From assembly GCF_001593285.1 (NCBI RefSeq), contig NZ_CP012529.1, forward strand, positions 3,224,001 through 3,288,000: a DNA stretch of 64,000 nt, read 5' to 3'. Below the pieces are notes generated by a model. It made no database searches. It was not told the origin of the DNA and worked only from the letters and a program-made list of their open reading frames with translations. The translations under genes were made by a program, and so were the position numbers. Positions within the stretch are counted from its first letter, which is position 1; each line of letters begins with the position of its first letter. The stretch is from Psychrobacter sp. P2G3. GTDB lineage: Bacteria > Pseudomonadota > Gammaproteobacteria > Pseudomonadales > Moraxellaceae. Positions 27,302-37,907 of the stretch are shown here, one piece after another.

Positions 27302-28654
27302 ATGATTACCATCAAGAAAGGTTTGGATTTGCCCATCACAGGTGAGCCCTCCCGCGAGATATCAGAGCACAGACCAGCACATGTGGCACTCGTTGGTTAC
27401 GATTACGTAGGTATGAAGCCTACGATGAATGTCACAGAAGGTGACATCGTAGCTAAGGGTCAACCCGTTTTTGAAGACAAAAAACGAGTGGGTGTTATTT
27501 ATACTGCCCCTGCTGCTGGTAAAGTCATCGCCATTAAACGTGGCGAACGTCGTGTCTTTGAAAGTCTTGTAATTGAGGTTGACCCAAACGGTGAAGAAGT
27601 AGAGTTTCAGCGCTATGACTCCCAGCAACTTGCTGACTTAGACTCTGAAGCTGTTGAAACTCAATTGCTTGCTTCTGGTGAGTGGACTGCATTTCGTACG
27701 CGTCCTTATAGCCGCGCGCCTGATATTGGCGCTCGTCCGCATGCTATCTTCGTCACCGCTATGGATACCAATCCACTAGCGTTTGACCCGATGCTGCTGA
27801 TTAATGAACAGACACAAGCGTTCAATGACGGCCTTGCTGTTTTATCAACGCTGAGTCCTAAGACTTTCGTTTGTCATCATTCTGAAGCCAATATAGCACC
27901 AGTGCCACATACGGCGACAAACAATGTTACTGAGTATCATAGCTTTGCGGGTAAACATCCAGCAGGTCTTGCTGGTACGCATATTCACTTTTTGCATCCA
28001 ATTAGTCGCGGTGTGACCGTCTGGACGATTGGCTACCAAGATGTGATTGCTATTGGCAAACTCTTTACCACTGGTCGTTTATATACGCGCCGTCTGCTAA
28101 GCTTAGCTGGCCCTGCGGTCAAATCCCCGCATTTAGTGGCAACTGAGCGCGGTGCCGATATTACAGTATTGACGAAAGGTCAATTGGCTGCTGGCGAGAA
28201 CCGTATTATTTCAGGCTCAGTTCTGTCTGGTCGCAGGTTGTTTACTAATGTGGCCTACCTTGGTCGTTTTCACAATCAGATCAGTGTGCTATCTGAGGGT
28301 CGTGAGCGCCCAGCGTTTCACTTCTTTAGTCCGGGTGCAAATCGCTTCTCTAAACTTCCTATTTATATTTCGCAATTTTTTGGTGGCAAGAAGTATAACT
28401 TTACCACGACGAGCAATGGCTCACCGCGAGCAATGGTACCTATCGGGGTTTATGAAGAGGTCATGCCGCAAGATTATCTGCCGACCCAGCTATTACGTGC
28501 TTTAATCGTTGAAGATATTATCACTGCGGTTGATTTAGGCGTACTTGAACTAGACGAAGAAGATTTAGCATTATGCACCTTCGTATCTCCTGGCAAATAT
28601 GAATTCGGTGATATTTTGCGTGATAACTTAACGCGCATTGAGCTGGAGGGCTAA
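27302..28654 (+). CDS. nqrA: Na+-translocating NADH:quinone reductase subunit A
   Basis: NqrA, 450 residues, a peripheral subunit of the Na+-NQR respiratory complex that lies on the cytoplasmic side and has been linked to quinone binding. The N-terminus [16 protein letters not shown] is the family signature and matches Vibrio NqrA in length. A run of family blocks follows, including the conserved [10 protein letters not shown] segment. First gene of the nqrABCDEF operon, followed after 5 bp by nqrB. Confidence 0.97.
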   Translation: MITIKKGLDLPITGEPSREISEHRPAHVALVGYDYVGMKPTMNVTEGDIVAKGQPVFEDKKRVGVIYTAPAAGKVIAIKRGERRVFESLVIEVDPNGEEVEFQRYDSQQLADLDSEAVETQLLASGEWTAFRTRPYSRAPDIGARPHAIFVTAMDTNPLAFDPMLLINEQTQAFNDGLAVLSTLSPKTFVCHHSEANIAPVPHTATNNVTEYHSFAGKHPAGLAGTHIHFLHPISRGVTVWTIGYQDVIAIGKLFTTGRLYTRRLLSLAGPAVKSPHLVATERGADITVLTKGQLAAGENRIISGSVLSGRRLFTNVAYLGRFHNQISVLSEGRERPAFHFFSPGANRFSKLPIYISQFFGGKKYNFTTTSNGSPRAMVPIGVYEEVMPQDYLPTQLLRALIVEDIITAVDLGVLELDEEDLALCTFVSPGKYEFGDILRDNLTRIELEG

Positions 28655-28659
28655 CCACG

Positions 28660-29895
28660 ATGAAATTTTTACACAATATGTTCGATCGTATGGAGCCGTC
28701 TTTCACCAAAGGTGGCAAACACGAAAAGTACTACGCTATCTTTGAGATGTTTGATACGTTTTTACGTCAACCAGGCTCAACGACTTATGCCTCATCACAC
28801 GTACGTGACGGTATTGATCTGAAGCGCATTATGATTACCGTATGGCTATGTACCTTTCCAGCAATGTTTTGGGGTATGTACAACGTCGGTCATCAAGCGT
28901 TAACCGCCATCGCTCAATTGGGTTTGCAACCTGAGGGCTGGCGTACCATAATCACTGGCATGGCTGGCTATAATCCAGATAGTATCTGGGCAAGCTTAGT
29001 CTACGGGGCAATGCAATTTTTACCGATTTATATCGTCACCTTTGGTGTTGGTATTCTCTGTGAGATTATATTTGCCGTAGTGCGTGGGCATGAAGTAAAC
29101 GAAGGTTTCTTTGTGACCTCTGTACTGTATGCACTGATTTTGCCGCCAGATATTCCATTATGGCAAGTTGCTTTAGGTATCATCTTCGGTGTAGTCGTTG
29201 CTAAAGAAGTTTTCGGCGGTACTGGTAAAAACTTCCTTAACCCTGCTCTATCAGGTCGTGCATTCTTATACTTTGCTTATCCAGCCTATATGTCTGGTGA
29301 CTCAATATGGACAGCAGTCGATGGTTTCTCAGGCGCAACGCCACTTGGCCTTGCAGCACTTGGTGTGACTCCTCAGGACTTCGTTGATGTCTATGGCAAT
29401 GCGATCACTTGGGGTGATGCGTTCTTAGGTAATATGCAAGGCAGCATCGGTGAAGTATCTACGCTTGCAATTTTGATGGGTGCGGCCGTTCTACTTTGGA
29501 CACGCATCGCATCATGGCGCATTATGGCAGGCTGTGTGGTTGGTCTTATTGCCACCTCTCTTGTCTTTAATATGATTGGCTCTGAAGACAATCTAATGAT
29601 GAACCTGCCATTTTATTGGCATCTAGTTATTGGTGGCTTTGCGTTTGGTGCTGTCTTTATGGCAACTGATCCCGTTTCAGCTGCACATACTAATAACGGC
29701 CGCTGGGCTTATGGTATTTTGATTGGCTTTATGACGGTACTGATTCGAGTAGTCAATCCAGCCTTCCCAGAAGGCATCATGCTGGCCATTCTATTTGCTA
29801 ACTTATTTGCTCCATTGTTTGATTACTTTGTGACCCAAGCAAACATCAAACGCCAAACAGCTCGGAGGGTTCGTTATGTCCAAGCCCAAAAGTAA
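28660..29895 (+). CDS. nqrB: Na+-translocating NADH:quinone reductase subunit B
   Basis: NqrB, 411 residues, an integral membrane subunit with about ten hydrophobic helices that forms the Na+ channel core. It carries FMN covalently bound to a threonine in the SGAT motif: here FSGATPLG, with Thr227 as the attachment site. The Met start is preceded by GGAGGG. Its last 20 bases overlap the start of nqrC, which suggests coupled translation. Confidence 0.97.
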   Translation: MKFLHNMFDRMEPSFTKGGKHEKYYAIFEMFDTFLRQPGSTTYASSHVRDGIDLKRIMITVWLCTFPAMFWGMYNVGHQALTAIAQLGLQPEGWRTIITGMAGYNPDSIWASLVYGAMQFLPIYIVTFGVGILCEIIFAVVRGHEVNEGFFVTSVLYALILPPDIPLWQVALGIIFGVVVAKEVFGGTGKNFLNPALSGRAFLYFAYPAYMSGDSIWTAVDGFSGATPLGLAALGVTPQDFVDVYGNAITWGDAFLGNMQGSIGEVSTLAILMGAAVLLWTRIASWRIMAGCVVGLIATSLVFNMIGSEDNLMMNLPFYWHLVIGGFAFGAVFMATDPVSAAHTNNGRWAYGILIGFMTVLIRVVNPAFPEGIMLAILFANLFAPLFDYFVTQANIKRQTARRVRYVQAQK

Positions 29896-30778
29896 TAATA
29901 CAAAAACCATCAGTGTGGCATTGACGCTATGCTTGGTGTGTTCAGTATTGGTTTCAGCAGTTGCAGTTGGTCTCAAACCGGCGCAAGTTGAAAATGCACG
30001 CTTAGATCGTAATAAAAACATCCTAGTAGCAGCCGGTATGTATGATGCTGAATCTGACACCGCTGCAGACGTTGCTGAACGCTTTAAAGATTTTGAAGTC
30101 GAGATTGTTGATTTAAACAAAGGTAACTATCTCGATGATGACGCTTTGAAAGTAGCGGGTATTCCTGATCGCAATGCTTATGATGCTAGTCAAGCAACTA
30201 AGAATAAAGCTTTGAGTGAAGACTTAGGTAGCAACGATCCTGCTGGTATTGGCCGTAAGCCTAAATACGCAAAAGTCTATGTTAAAAATGATGACGCAGG
30301 TCAACCTGAAATGGTAGTCCTACCGATTCAAGGTTATGGATTATGGGGCACTATCTACGGTTTCTTAACACTTGAAAGCGATATGAATACCATTAAAGGT
30401 ATTAGCTTTTATGAGCATAAAGAAACCCCAGGTCTAGGCGCTCGTATCGAAGAGCCAGAGTGGCGCGCAAAGTGGAGCGGTATCCATTCATATGATGAAA
30501 ATGGTGATGTTGCTACTGGTGTGACCAAAGCTGGTAACCCAAAAGAAAACTGGGTAGATGGTATCAGCGGTGCAACGCTTACTGGTCGCGGTGTAAGCAA
30601 CATGATTCAGTTTTGGTTAGGTGAGCAAGGCTATAAACCTTACCTAGATGCGCTGCGCGAAGAGAGCGGTCAAACAATTGATAAAGCTGATACACAAGCC
30701 AAATCAGATAACAAGGCAGCTCAACCTACAACCGAACTGGCAGCAGCGCTACCAGTAGCAAACGGCAAGGAGGCATAA
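29876..30778 (+). CDS. nqrC: Na+-translocating NADH:quinone reductase subunit C
   Basis: NqrC, 300 residues: one N-terminal transmembrane helix (about residues 11-31) and a periplasmic FMN-binding domain. The flavinylation motif is [10 protein letters not shown], with Thr234 the expected FMN acceptor. The C-terminus carries an extra Ala/Gln/Asp-rich tail of about 35 residues. It begins inside the end of nqrB after a strong CGGAGG ribosome site and is followed by nqrD after 1 bp. Confidence 0.97.
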   Translation: MSKPKSNNTKTISVALTLCLVCSVLVSAVAVGLKPAQVENARLDRNKNILVAAGMYDAESDTAADVAERFKDFEVEIVDLNKGNYLDDDALKVAGIPDRNAYDASQATKNKALSEDLGSNDPAGIGRKPKYAKVYVKNDDAGQPEMVVLPIQGYGLWGTIYGFLTLESDMNTIKGISFYEHKETPGLGARIEEPEWRAKWSGIHSYDENGDVATGVTKAGNPKENWVDGISGATLTGRGVSNMIQFWLGEQGYKPYLDALREESGQTIDKADTQAKSDNKAAQPTTELAAALPVANGKEA

Positions 30779-30779
30779 C

Positions 30780-31451
30780 ATGGCTGACACAAAAAGTATT
30801 TTAACCTCGCCTATTTTTGATAATAACCCCATCGCCCTACAGATATTAGGTATCTGTTCGGCGTTGGCGGTAACGACGAGTATGTCCAACGCCTTAGTCA
30901 TGTGTGTGGCATTGACATTGGTAACGGCTTTTTCAAGTTTCTTTATCTCAATTATTCGTAAGCAAATCCCATCAAGTATTCGTATTATTGTACAGATGAC
31001 GATTATCGCCTCATTGGTTATCTTGGTCGATCAGGTGCTAAAAGCAGTTGCTTACGATGTCAGTAAAGGACTATCGGTATTCGTTGGTTTGATTATTACT
31101 AACTGTATCGTCATGGGCCGTGCAGAAGCATTTGCCATGAGTAATCCACCAGTACCAAGCTTTTTAGACGGTATTGGTAACGGTCTTGGCTACTCTGCGG
31201 TACTGCTATTCGTCGCTACTATCCGTGAGCTCTTAGGTTCAGGAACGTGGTTCGGTATCACTATCCTACAACCAGTAACTGACGGTGGTTGGTATTTACC
31301 AAACGGTCTATTACTACTACCGCCATCAGCGTTCTTTATTATTGGTTTATTCATTGCCATTGTCCGTATTTGGAAACCAGAACAGGTTGAAGAAGCAGAG
31401 TTTGTAATGAAGCCGCAGTCTAAAGGTATGGCACACGGAGGCGGTCACTAA
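30780..31451 (+). CDS. nqrD: Na+-translocating NADH:quinone reductase subunit D
   Basis: NqrD, 223 residues, six predicted membrane helices, homologous to NqrE and inverted relative to it. In the family the NqrD-NqrE pair holds an intramembrane iron centre through conserved cysteines. The matching residues here are Cys26 ([10 protein letters not shown]) and the Cys in [12 protein letters not shown]. The C-terminal tail is Gly/His-rich. Strong ribosome site AAGGAGG; the stop overlaps the nqrE start by one base. Confidence 0.97.
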   Translation: MADTKSILTSPIFDNNPIALQILGICSALAVTTSMSNALVMCVALTLVTAFSSFFISIIRKQIPSSIRIIVQMTIIASLVILVDQVLKAVAYDVSKGLSVFVGLIITNCIVMGRAEAFAMSNPPVPSFLDGIGNGLGYSAVLLFVATIRELLGSGTWFGITILQPVTDGGWYLPNGLLLLPPSAFFIIGLFIAIVRIWKPEQVEEAEFVMKPQSKGMAHGGGH

Positions 31452-32059
31452 TGGGACATTATATTAGTTTATTTATAACCTCAGTTTTTATTGAGAATAT
31501 GGCGCTTGCCTATTTCTTAGGCATGTGTACCTTTTTGGCAGTGTCCAAAAAAGTCTCCACAGCTATCGGTCTTGGGGTTGCTGTCATTGTAGTAATGGCC
31601 ATTACTGTGCCATTGAACAATCTATTGTTCCAGTTCATCCTAAAAGATGGTGCGCTGGCATGGGCAGGCTTCCCTAATATTGATCTTAGCTTCCTAGGTC
31701 TACTAAGTTATATTGGTCTCATTGCAGCTACCGTACAGATATTAGAGATGTTCTTGGACAAGTTTGTGCCAAGTTTATACAACGCTCTTGGCGTGTTCTT
31801 ACCGCTAATTACTGTAAACTGTGCCATTTTAGGTGGCGTACTGTTTATGGTAGAGCGCGACTATAACTTTAGTGAGTCTGTGGTATATGGCGTAGGTGCA
31901 GGTTTTGGTTGGGCAATTGCTATCACCGCATTAGCAGGTATTCGTGAAAAGCTTAAATATTCAGACATTCCAGCACCGCTGCGTGGTCTTGGTATTACCT
32001 TTATTACGGTTGGCCTTATGTCGCTCGGCTTTATGTCGTTCGGTGGTATGTCCATTTAA
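31451..32059 (+). CDS. nqrE: Na+-translocating NADH:quinone reductase subunit E
   Basis: NqrE, 202 residues, six membrane helices. Cys26 (LGMCTFLA) and the Cys in [10 protein letters not shown] are the counterparts of the NqrD cysteines that bind the membrane iron centre. The TAATG junction with nqrD implies translational coupling. A 178-bp gap with a hairpin separates it from nqrF. Confidence 0.97.
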   Translation: MGHYISLFITSVFIENMALAYFLGMCTFLAVSKKVSTAIGLGVAVIVVMAITVPLNNLLFQFILKDGALAWAGFPNIDLSFLGLLSYIGLIAATVQILEMFLDKFVPSLYNALGVFLPLITVNCAILGGVLFMVERDYNFSESVVYGVGAGFGWAIAITALAGIREKLKYSDIPAPLRGLGITFITVGLMSLGFMSFGGMSI

Positions 32060-32075
32060 ACCGCTAAGCTTAGTG

Positions 32076-32113
32076 CCGCTAATTAATTGATTGTTTAATT
32101 CATGAATTAGCGG
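32076..32113 (+). promoter_or_regulatory. Intra-operon hairpin between nqrE and nqrF
   Basis: A 9-bp perfect inverted repeat (ccgctaatt / aattagcgg) around a 20-base loop with further internal pairing, and no T-run. It could stabilise the nqrA-E mRNA, adjust nqrF level or act as a weak pause site; the function is inferred. Confidence 0.45.
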
Positions 32114-32237
32114 ATGCTCTAGCTTAAAACCCTATTTAGCTATTTGACCTATTTAATTCATTTATTCGGTAGGCGTTCGGGTAGAGTGATAAATTCATAC
32201 TCCCGCACCCCTACCCCATAGATTAAGGATACATATC

Positions 32238-33473
32238 ATGGATTATGCTACGGCGATTGGTGGCGTTGCTATGTTTACCTTGATCATCATGGGCCTCGTT
32301 GCCATTATTTTGGCGGCACGCTCAAGACTGGTCAGTTCAGGCGATGTTACTATTCATATCAATGATAATCCCGATAATGATGTTGTGACTCCAGCAGGCG
32401 GTAAACTACTACAAACTCTTGCCAGCGAAGGTATATTTTTATCTTCAGCATGTGGTGGCGGTGGTACGTGTGCTCAATGTCGCTGCCGTGTTATTGAAGG
32501 TGGTGGTTCTATTTTACCCACCGAAGAAGGCTATTTTACTCAAGGTGAAATCCGTAATCATATGCGCTTGGCTTGTCAGGTAGCTGTCAAGCAAGATATG
32601 AAAATCGAGATTGATCCTGAATTCTTTGATGTACAAAAATGGGAATGTGAGGTTATCTCGAACGATAACGTTGCAACCTTTATTAAAGAGTTGGTGCTGA
32701 AAATTCCAGATGGCGAAGAAGTTAACTTCCGTGCTGGTGGTTATGTACAGCTAGAAGCGCCACCGCATGAAGTACATTATAAAGACTTTGATGTTGATGA
32801 GGAATATAGAGAAGATTGGGAAAAATTTGGTATCTTCAAATATGTCTCAAAAGTTGATGAGCCGGTCATTCGTGCTTACTCAATGGCCAACTATCCTGAA
32901 GAAAAAGGCCTCATCAAGTTTAATATTCGTATCGCAAGTCCACCTCCACGTGGTCCTGACGGTATTCCACCAGGCAAAATGTCTTCTTGGACGTTTAGCT
33001 TAAAGCCTGGCGATAAAGTTACGGTATCAGGCCCTTACGGTGAGTTTTTTGCTAAAGATACAGAAGCTGAGATGATCTTCGTTGGTGGTGGTGCTGGTAT
33101 GGCTCCAATGCGCTCGCATATCTTCGATCAGCTTAAACGCTTAAATTCTGATCGTAAGATCAGCTTTTGGTACGGTGCGCGCTCTATTCGTGAGATGTTC
33201 TATGTTGAAGATTACGATCAACTAGAAGAAGAGTTTGATAACTTTGAGTGGCATGTGGCCTTATCTGATCCACTTCCTGAAGACAATTGGAACGGCTATA
33301 CTGGCTTTATTCATAATGTCTTGCTAGAAGAGTATCTAAAAGACCATCCAAACCCAGAAGACTGTGAATACTACATGTGTGGGCCACCAATGATGAATGC
33401 TGCCGTCATCGATATGCTACACAGCCTTGGTGTTGAAGATGAAAACATCATGCTTGATGACTTTGGCGGTTAA
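32238..33473 (+). CDS. nqrF: Na+-translocating NADH:quinone reductase subunit F
   Basis: NqrF, 411 residues, the NADH entry subunit. One N-terminal membrane helix (residues 5-27) is followed by a 2Fe-2S ferredoxin domain with Cys72, Cys78, Cys81 and Cys113. A ferredoxin-reductase-like domain follows that binds FAD (RAYSMANYP) and NADH ([21 protein letters not shown]). The C-terminal DDFGG is the family ending. Good ribosome site AAGGAT. Confidence 0.97.
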   Translation: MDYATAIGGVAMFTLIIMGLVAIILAARSRLVSSGDVTIHINDNPDNDVVTPAGGKLLQTLASEGIFLSSACGGGGTCAQCRCRVIEGGGSILPTEEGYFTQGEIRNHMRLACQVAVKQDMKIEIDPEFFDVQKWECEVISNDNVATFIKELVLKIPDGEEVNFRAGGYVQLEAPPHEVHYKDFDVDEEYREDWEKFGIFKYVSKVDEPVIRAYSMANYPEEKGLIKFNIRIASPPPRGPDGIPPGKMSSWTFSLKPGDKVTVSGPYGEFFAKDTEAEMIFVGGGAGMAPMRSHIFDQLKRLNSDRKISFWYGARSIREMFYVEDYDQLEEEFDNFEWHVALSDPLPEDNWNGYTGFIHNVLLEEYLKDHPNPEDCEYYMCGPPMMNAAVIDMLHSLGVEDENIMLDDFGG

Positions 33474-33540
33474 GCTTAATAGTTAAAATACTTGTTTATT
33501 TTGACTTATGCTTATTTTGACGGTCACTATGAAATGCATA

Positions 33541-33573
33541 AAAAAGAGCGTCAATAGTGGCGCTCTTTTTTTT
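33541..33573 (+). terminator. Terminator between nqrF and apbE
   Basis: Stem agagcg / cgctct with flanking A and T runs. It lies upstream of the chosen apbE start; some readthrough must reach apbE unless that gene has its own promoter. Confidence 0.75.
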
Positions 33574-33603
33574 AATCCATTTTTGCTGTTGGATAAATCC
33601 ACC

Positions 33604-34761
33604 ATGTTAACTAAAGATAAATCCTACATAAGCTTACCTACAACTAAGCCTCAGGATGAACGAAGGACAGCAGGTAATACTGTATTATTTGCTGCTGCAG
33701 CACTTAGCCTAGCTGGTTTAACAGCCTGTCAACAAACGCCTGATTATAATTATTTGATCGGTGAAACGATGGGCACAAGCTACCATATCAGTTACCAGTT
33801 GCCAGAAGATGTCGATGAAGCAGATATCCAAGCGGCTATCAACGAACGTTTGCAACAGATCAATGACAGTATGTCGACGTACCAAGCTGATTCTACTATC
33901 TCTAAATTCAATAAGTTAGGTAAAGACATGCCTATCATCATTGATGCCGATTTTAGTCGCGTGCTCGATGTCTCGCGACAAGTCTATACCGAATCCGGTG
34001 GAGCATTTGATCCTACCGTTATGCCTCTTATCAATACTTGGGGGTTTGGTAGCACCATGACCGTTGAACGCTTACAAAGCCCACCTAGTGCAGAGGCTAT
34101 TGCACAAGCAAGTGCCTTGGTAGACTTTGATGGTGTCGTAAAACAAGATCAAACGATCTACAAAACTAAAGATGGTATTGGTTTGGATTTTTCGGCAGTA
34201 GCGAAGGGTTATGGCGTCGATGTCATCGCTGATGTACTCAGAGATCGTTATCAAATTCGTAATTATATGGTTGAGATTGGTGGGGAAATTGCGACTGCTG
34301 GCGTTAGCAATCAACAACAGCCTTGGCAAATCGCCATCGATGCCCCTATTGAGGGTAGTACTGTGAGCGAGCGCCAGACTATCACTGCTATTCGTCAACC
34401 TATAAAAACCAACAACCAGTTACATCTAGCGACTTCAGGCAACTACCGTAATTCAGTGATATTCGATGGCAAGCACTATAGCCATACGATTGACCCTACT
34501 ACTGGAAAACCTATCGTTGGTGGTGCACCTTCGGTAACTGTTGCGGCAGACTCAGTCGCACTTGCGGATGCATGGGCAACTGCTCTCACTGCTATGCCTT
34601 ATGAGAAGGCACTTAGTGTCGCTAAACAACAAAATTTAGCCGCACTATTTGTGATATTAGCTGATGGAGTACAACCGAACGATTCGGTAGATAGTCTCGA
34701 TGATTGGCAAGTAGTACAGACGCCTGCGATGCAAGCATTACGTGCTGATAAACAGCCTTAA
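33604..34761 (+). CDS. apbE: FAD:protein FMN transferase (lipoprotein)
   Basis: ApbE, about 385 residues, transfers FMN from FAD onto Thr in the SGAT motifs of NqrB and NqrC on the periplasmic side, with Mg2+. The N-terminal signal ends in a lipobox LTAC (lipid-modified Cys about residue 42). Family blocks are GTSYHISYQ, STYQADSTISKFN, DFSAVAKGYGVD, YMVEIGGEI, HTIDPTTGKP and the metal-binding ADSVALADAWATAL. The start at 33604 is preferred because a longer start at 33508 would put the nqrF terminator inside the gene. Its position after nqrF fits its job of maturing the complex. Confidence 0.93.
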   Translation: MLTKDKSYISLPTTKPQDERRTAGNTVLFAAAALSLAGLTACQQTPDYNYLIGETMGTSYHISYQLPEDVDEADIQAAINERLQQINDSMSTYQADSTISKFNKLGKDMPIIIDADFSRVLDVSRQVYTESGGAFDPTVMPLINTWGFGSTMTVERLQSPPSAEAIAQASALVDFDGVVKQDQTIYKTKDGIGLDFSAVAKGYGVDVIADVLRDRYQIRNYMVEIGGEIATAGVSNQQQPWQIAIDAPIEGSTVSERQTITAIRQPIKTNNQLHLATSGNYRNSVIFDGKHYSHTIDPTTGKPIVGGAPSVTVAADSVALADAWATALTAMPYEKALSVAKQQNLAALFVILADGVQPNDSVDSLDDWQVVQTPAMQALRADKQP

Positions 34762-34818
34762 TCTCTAATCATTATGCTTTAAAGAATACTCGAAGAGTAA
34801 ACGGACAGTGCAAAAATT

Positions 34819-34827
34819 TGCTATACT
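34819..34827 (+). promoter_or_regulatory. Extended -10 promoter for nqrM
   Basis: TGCTATACT fits the TGnTATAAT extended -10 pattern, 64 bp before the nqrM start, with no strong -35. Confidence 0.5.
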
Positions 34828-34890
34828 ATTAAGGTGTTATCTCTATAAATAAAGATAGCACCTCTATTTTTAAAAAACGAGGTTTCCTCT

Positions 34891-35136
34891 ATGTTTAGTC
34901 AATTGCTTCCCATGCTTGCCATCACCTTTACCGTATTTATATTGTTCTTTGTATTTATGGGTATTGGCTATATGGTCAAGAAAAAGCCGCTTAGAGGATC
35001 TTGTGGCGGTGTTGCTAAATTGATGGGCGATGAAAACTGCTCATTCTGTGGTAATGATCCTAATAAATGTGACTCAATCATCGCTGAACAGCAAGAAAAT
35101 GCGTTAAAAGCCGCTCAATTAGGTAAATCTGTATAA
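34891..35136 (+). CDS. nqrM: Na+-NQR maturation protein NqrM
   Basis: NqrM (DUF539 family), 81 residues. One membrane helix (residues about 6-29) is followed by four conserved cysteines (GSCGG, ENCSFCG, NKCDS). In other bacteria it is needed to assemble Na+-NQR, probably by delivering iron to the NqrD/E site. With nqrA-F and apbE this completes the set needed for a working complex. Confidence 0.95.
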   Translation: MFSQLLPMLAITFTVFILFFVFMGIGYMVKKKPLRGSCGGVAKLMGDENCSFCGNDPNKCDSIIAEQQENALKAAQLGKSV

Positions 35137-35191
35137 ACGCCTGCGCTAGTTACCATACGCTGGTAGTATTTACCTAACATCTGTTCCTATA

Positions 35192-35235
35192 ATAGCGTCT
35201 AGTCCTTTGAAATGGATTGGCGCTATTTTTAGTTG
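35192..35235 (+). terminator. Probable terminator after nqrM
   Basis: Outer stem atagcg / cgctat and inner agtcc / ggatt with a small internal bulge, followed by TTTTT. Confidence 0.6.
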
Positions 35236-35460
35236 TGCTGTGCAATTATTTATAAATAGCTCTTTATAATCAGCTTTCAAAATAGTCAGCTTTTCAAAGT
35301 CACTACTCATATACTATGTTTGCCCTATTCAATAAGGTAGCAAGCTTGTATTTCTTGCGCTCTGCAAGTACTTTCTAGTTCTGATTTATTATATCAATCA
35401 CCGTTTAGGTGCGTTTTCTATGGTGTTATTTGCAAGCGACGACTCTATCGACGCTGTTTA
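35236..35460. other. Gap before the MFS gene
   Basis: Together with the terminator this is a 324-bp gene-free stretch. No frame or clear operator is seen. Confidence 0.4.
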
Positions 35461-36729
35461 ATGACGTGTCCTTTTTCTTACTCTAATAGTCGTGCTGCTA
35501 TGTCTACTTCTCCAAACTCGCAGTCATTTAAGCTGCCCTCATCACGCTTCACTTTTTGGCTCGTGTTATGTGCCATGATTTTACTTGCCACCAATATGCG
35601 TGCGCCAATCGTTGCTCTTGGCTCTATTGCGCCAGTAGTACAAGATGCGCTCAATATTTCTGAGACTCAGATTGGTTGGCTAGGTGCAGTGCCCATGCTG
35701 ACTTTTGCAGTGGGCGCGCTTATCGCACCATCAATTGGTAAGCGCTTTGGGCTTGAGAATACGCTGATTGTGATGATTGCGTTATTAACGACGGGTATGA
35801 TTATTCGTACCGTTATGCCAACTTGGATTGGGTTTTTAAGTGGCACATTATTACTAACGTTGGCCATTGGTTTTGCCAATACCTTAGCTGCGCCCGTTAT
35901 TAAACAGCGTACGCCGAATCATATTCCGCTGATTACTGGTTTGTTTAGTCTAACGATGACGGTGACGGCAGGCATAGTAGCAGGAGTCGTACTACCGCTA
36001 TCTGAGCAGGTAGGCTGGCAGTGGGCGCTTGGTGGTTGGTCGATTTTAGGCATATTTGCCATTGTACTTTGGGTATTTTTACGTCTGCGTCTCGGCTCAT
36101 CTAGTCATCAAGCGGTTGTCCCACCTGCATCAGGATCTTCAGAGATATCCATGTGGCGCACGCCTTTTGCTTGGCAAATTGCAGTCTTTATGGGTTTGCA
36201 GTCACTGCTGTTCTATACCGTTGCCAGTTTCTTGCCATCTATTTGGGTAAGCCAAGGACTATCAGCCGTTAAAGCCGGACAAATGGGTTCGGTGTTTCAA
36301 TTTATGGCACCGATCGCTATTTTAAGCTTAACTTGGCTGGTAAACCGGGGGCGTCCTATTCAAGCGTTGGCGGTATTTGCTGCTGTGTTAAACGTCATTG
36401 GTATCATAGGGGTAAGCTACTTATCTACTGACCTTGCATGGTTATGGTCAGGCTTAATGGGCATTGGCTGCTCAGCGATTTTTACCTTAAGCATGATGTT
36501 GTTCTCGCTACGTACCTATACGACTAACCAATCTAGCGAGCTGTCTGGCATGGCTCAATTCGTTGGATATTTGATTGCGTTTTTTGGTCCATTAGGGACT
36601 GGTTGGCTACATGAAGCGACTGGCAGCTGGGATTTACCGCTTTTTATTATGCTAATCTTGATGATTATCAATGTTGTGATTGCTTGGATGGTAAGTCGTC
36701 CAGTGATGGTCGATGGTCGCCCTGCTTAG
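35461..36729 (+). CDS. MFS transporter, CynX/NimT type
   Basis: A 422-residue major facilitator with twelve hydrophobic segments. It opens with a conserved ATNMRAPIVALGSIAPVVQ segment characteristic of the CynX/NimT (cyanate / nitroimidazole) group and has an RFGLENTL loop between helices 2 and 3. The true substrate cannot be told. The start is uncertain: neither 35461 nor an internal ATG at 35500 has a clear ribosome site, and the first 25 residues are polar in either case. Monocistronic by appearance. Confidence 0.85.
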   Translation: MTCPFSYSNSRAAMSTSPNSQSFKLPSSRFTFWLVLCAMILLATNMRAPIVALGSIAPVVQDALNISETQIGWLGAVPMLTFAVGALIAPSIGKRFGLENTLIVMIALLTTGMIIRTVMPTWIGFLSGTLLLTLAIGFANTLAAPVIKQRTPNHIPLITGLFSLTMTVTAGIVAGVVLPLSEQVGWQWALGGWSILGIFAIVLWVFLRLRLGSSSHQAVVPPASGSSEISMWRTPFAWQIAVFMGLQSLLFYTVASFLPSIWVSQGLSAVKAGQMGSVFQFMAPIAILSLTWLVNRGRPIQALAVFAAVLNVIGIIGVSYLSTDLAWLWSGLMGIGCSAIFTLSMMLFSLRTYTTNQSSELSGMAQFVGYLIAFFGPLGTGWLHEATGSWDLPLFIMLILMIINVVIAWMVSRPVMVDGRPA

Positions 36730-36789
36730 CTTAAAGCGTGTTTGATGTATTATTAACTATCAGCAGTCATTAATAATGCCGACTTGTGA

Positions 36790-36812
36790 ATTATTAAAGC
36801 GCGTTTAATAAT
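36790..36812 (+). promoter_or_regulatory. Palindromic operator-like site before the HSL hydrolase
   Basis: A perfect 9-bp inverted repeat attattaaa / tttaataat around gcgcg, ending about 20 bp before the hydrolase start. The symmetry and position fit a dimeric regulator site; no regulator gene is adjacent. Confidence 0.4.
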
Positions 36813-36833
36813 GATAAATTCAAAGGAATGAAG

Positions 36834-37907
36834 ATGAGCAACTCTATCAAGCAAAACAAAGCTGACACTGAAAGCCAGTTCGATTTATTACCTGCTGTTG
36901 CTAATTATCTAAAGGTATTAAATGAACAGCTGCTCCCTGCTTTTATTAACACAGGCAGTATCCCTAACGCCATCAATGCCAGAGATGGCCTAGCAAATTT
37001 AACTCATACCTTTGTCACCGAAGCCGTGAATGTGGCGCTAATAGTCGATGACATCATTGAATGTGATGCGTCAACTAACGATGCTTATGATGTGCCTACT
37101 TATCATGTACCAGTGCGCCTTTTTTATCCTAGCTTGCCTGATGCTTCAATAGAGCAGACTGAGCAAACACCACCACCCGTGATGCTGTACTTTCATGGTG
37201 GCGGTGGTACAGCGGGTAGCGTCTCTGTTTATCATCAAATTCTATGCCGTTTAGCGAAGCATACTGGGCACATTATTGTTGCCCCAGAATACCGCCTTGC
37301 ACCAGAAAATCCTTACCCTTGTGCTCAAAACGATGCTTGTACCGCTTTGCTTGGATTGAATAAACTACTCGCCCGCCATCACATTAGCACAAATGAGCTA
37401 GTAGTAGCAGGAGACAGTCATGGTGGGGCATTAGTCACCAATCTCCTACGCGACCCTAGAATAATAGAGTCAGGCATAATAAATGATATCAGCGCGCAAG
37501 TACTGATATATCCGAGCGTTGACTTTACTATGAGCTGTCCCTCTATTGAAAAATACGCCAATGGTTATCTGCTCAGTCAAGCACGTATCAGTTGGTATTT
37601 TGACCAGTATTTTCAACATAACTTTCAACACGATGAAGACAGACAGGCAAAGTCCGCTCTATTTGCCAGCTCAGATGAGCTCGCGCATCAGCCGCCTGCC
37701 CTTATCATTAATGCAGCGGTCGACCCGTTATATGATGAAGGCGTTGCTTATGCCGCCAAACTTAGCGAAGCTGGTGTTGACACGCAGCACATCACTTTTG
37801 ACAAAGTCATTCATGCTTACCTAAATATGGAAAATCTTAATCCTGATATCTGTAAACAAACTTATCAGGCCATATCTGAGTTTTTGGGTAGCAAAAGTTC
37901 TGAATAA
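36834..37907 (+). CDS. Alpha/beta hydrolase, hormone-sensitive-lipase family
   Basis: About 357 residues. The oxyanion-hole motif HGGGG (near residue 120) and the nucleophile elbow GDSHGG (Ser195) place it in the HSL (family IV) esterases. The Asp comes from NAAVDPLYDEG and the His from VIHAYLNM. The elbow has His where most family members have Ala (GDSAGG). No signal peptide, so probably a cytoplasmic carboxylesterase. The start at 36834 has AAGGA 6 bases upstream; an ATG at 36828 is too close to it. Confidence 0.88.
   Translation: MSNSIKQNKADTESQFDLLPAVANYLKVLNEQLLPAFINTGSIPNAINARDGLANLTHTFVTEAVNVALIVDDIIECDASTNDAYDVPTYHVPVRLFYPSLPDASIEQTEQTPPPVMLYFHGGGGTAGSVSVYHQILCRLAKHTGHIIVAPEYRLAPENPYPCAQNDACTALLGLNKLLARHHISTNELVVAGDSHGGALVTNLLRDPRIIESGIINDISAQVLIYPSVDFTMSCPSIEKYANGYLLSQARISWYFDQYFQHNFQHDEDRQAKSALFASSDELAHQPPALIINAAVDPLYDEGVAYAAKLSEAGVDTQHITFDKVIHAYLNMENLNPDICKQTYQAISEFLGSKSSE

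Noticed and set aside
33508..33603. Longer N-terminus for ApbE
   Set aside because: It would place the nqrF terminator hairpin inside the coding region and put about 30 extra residues before a normal lipoprotein signal.
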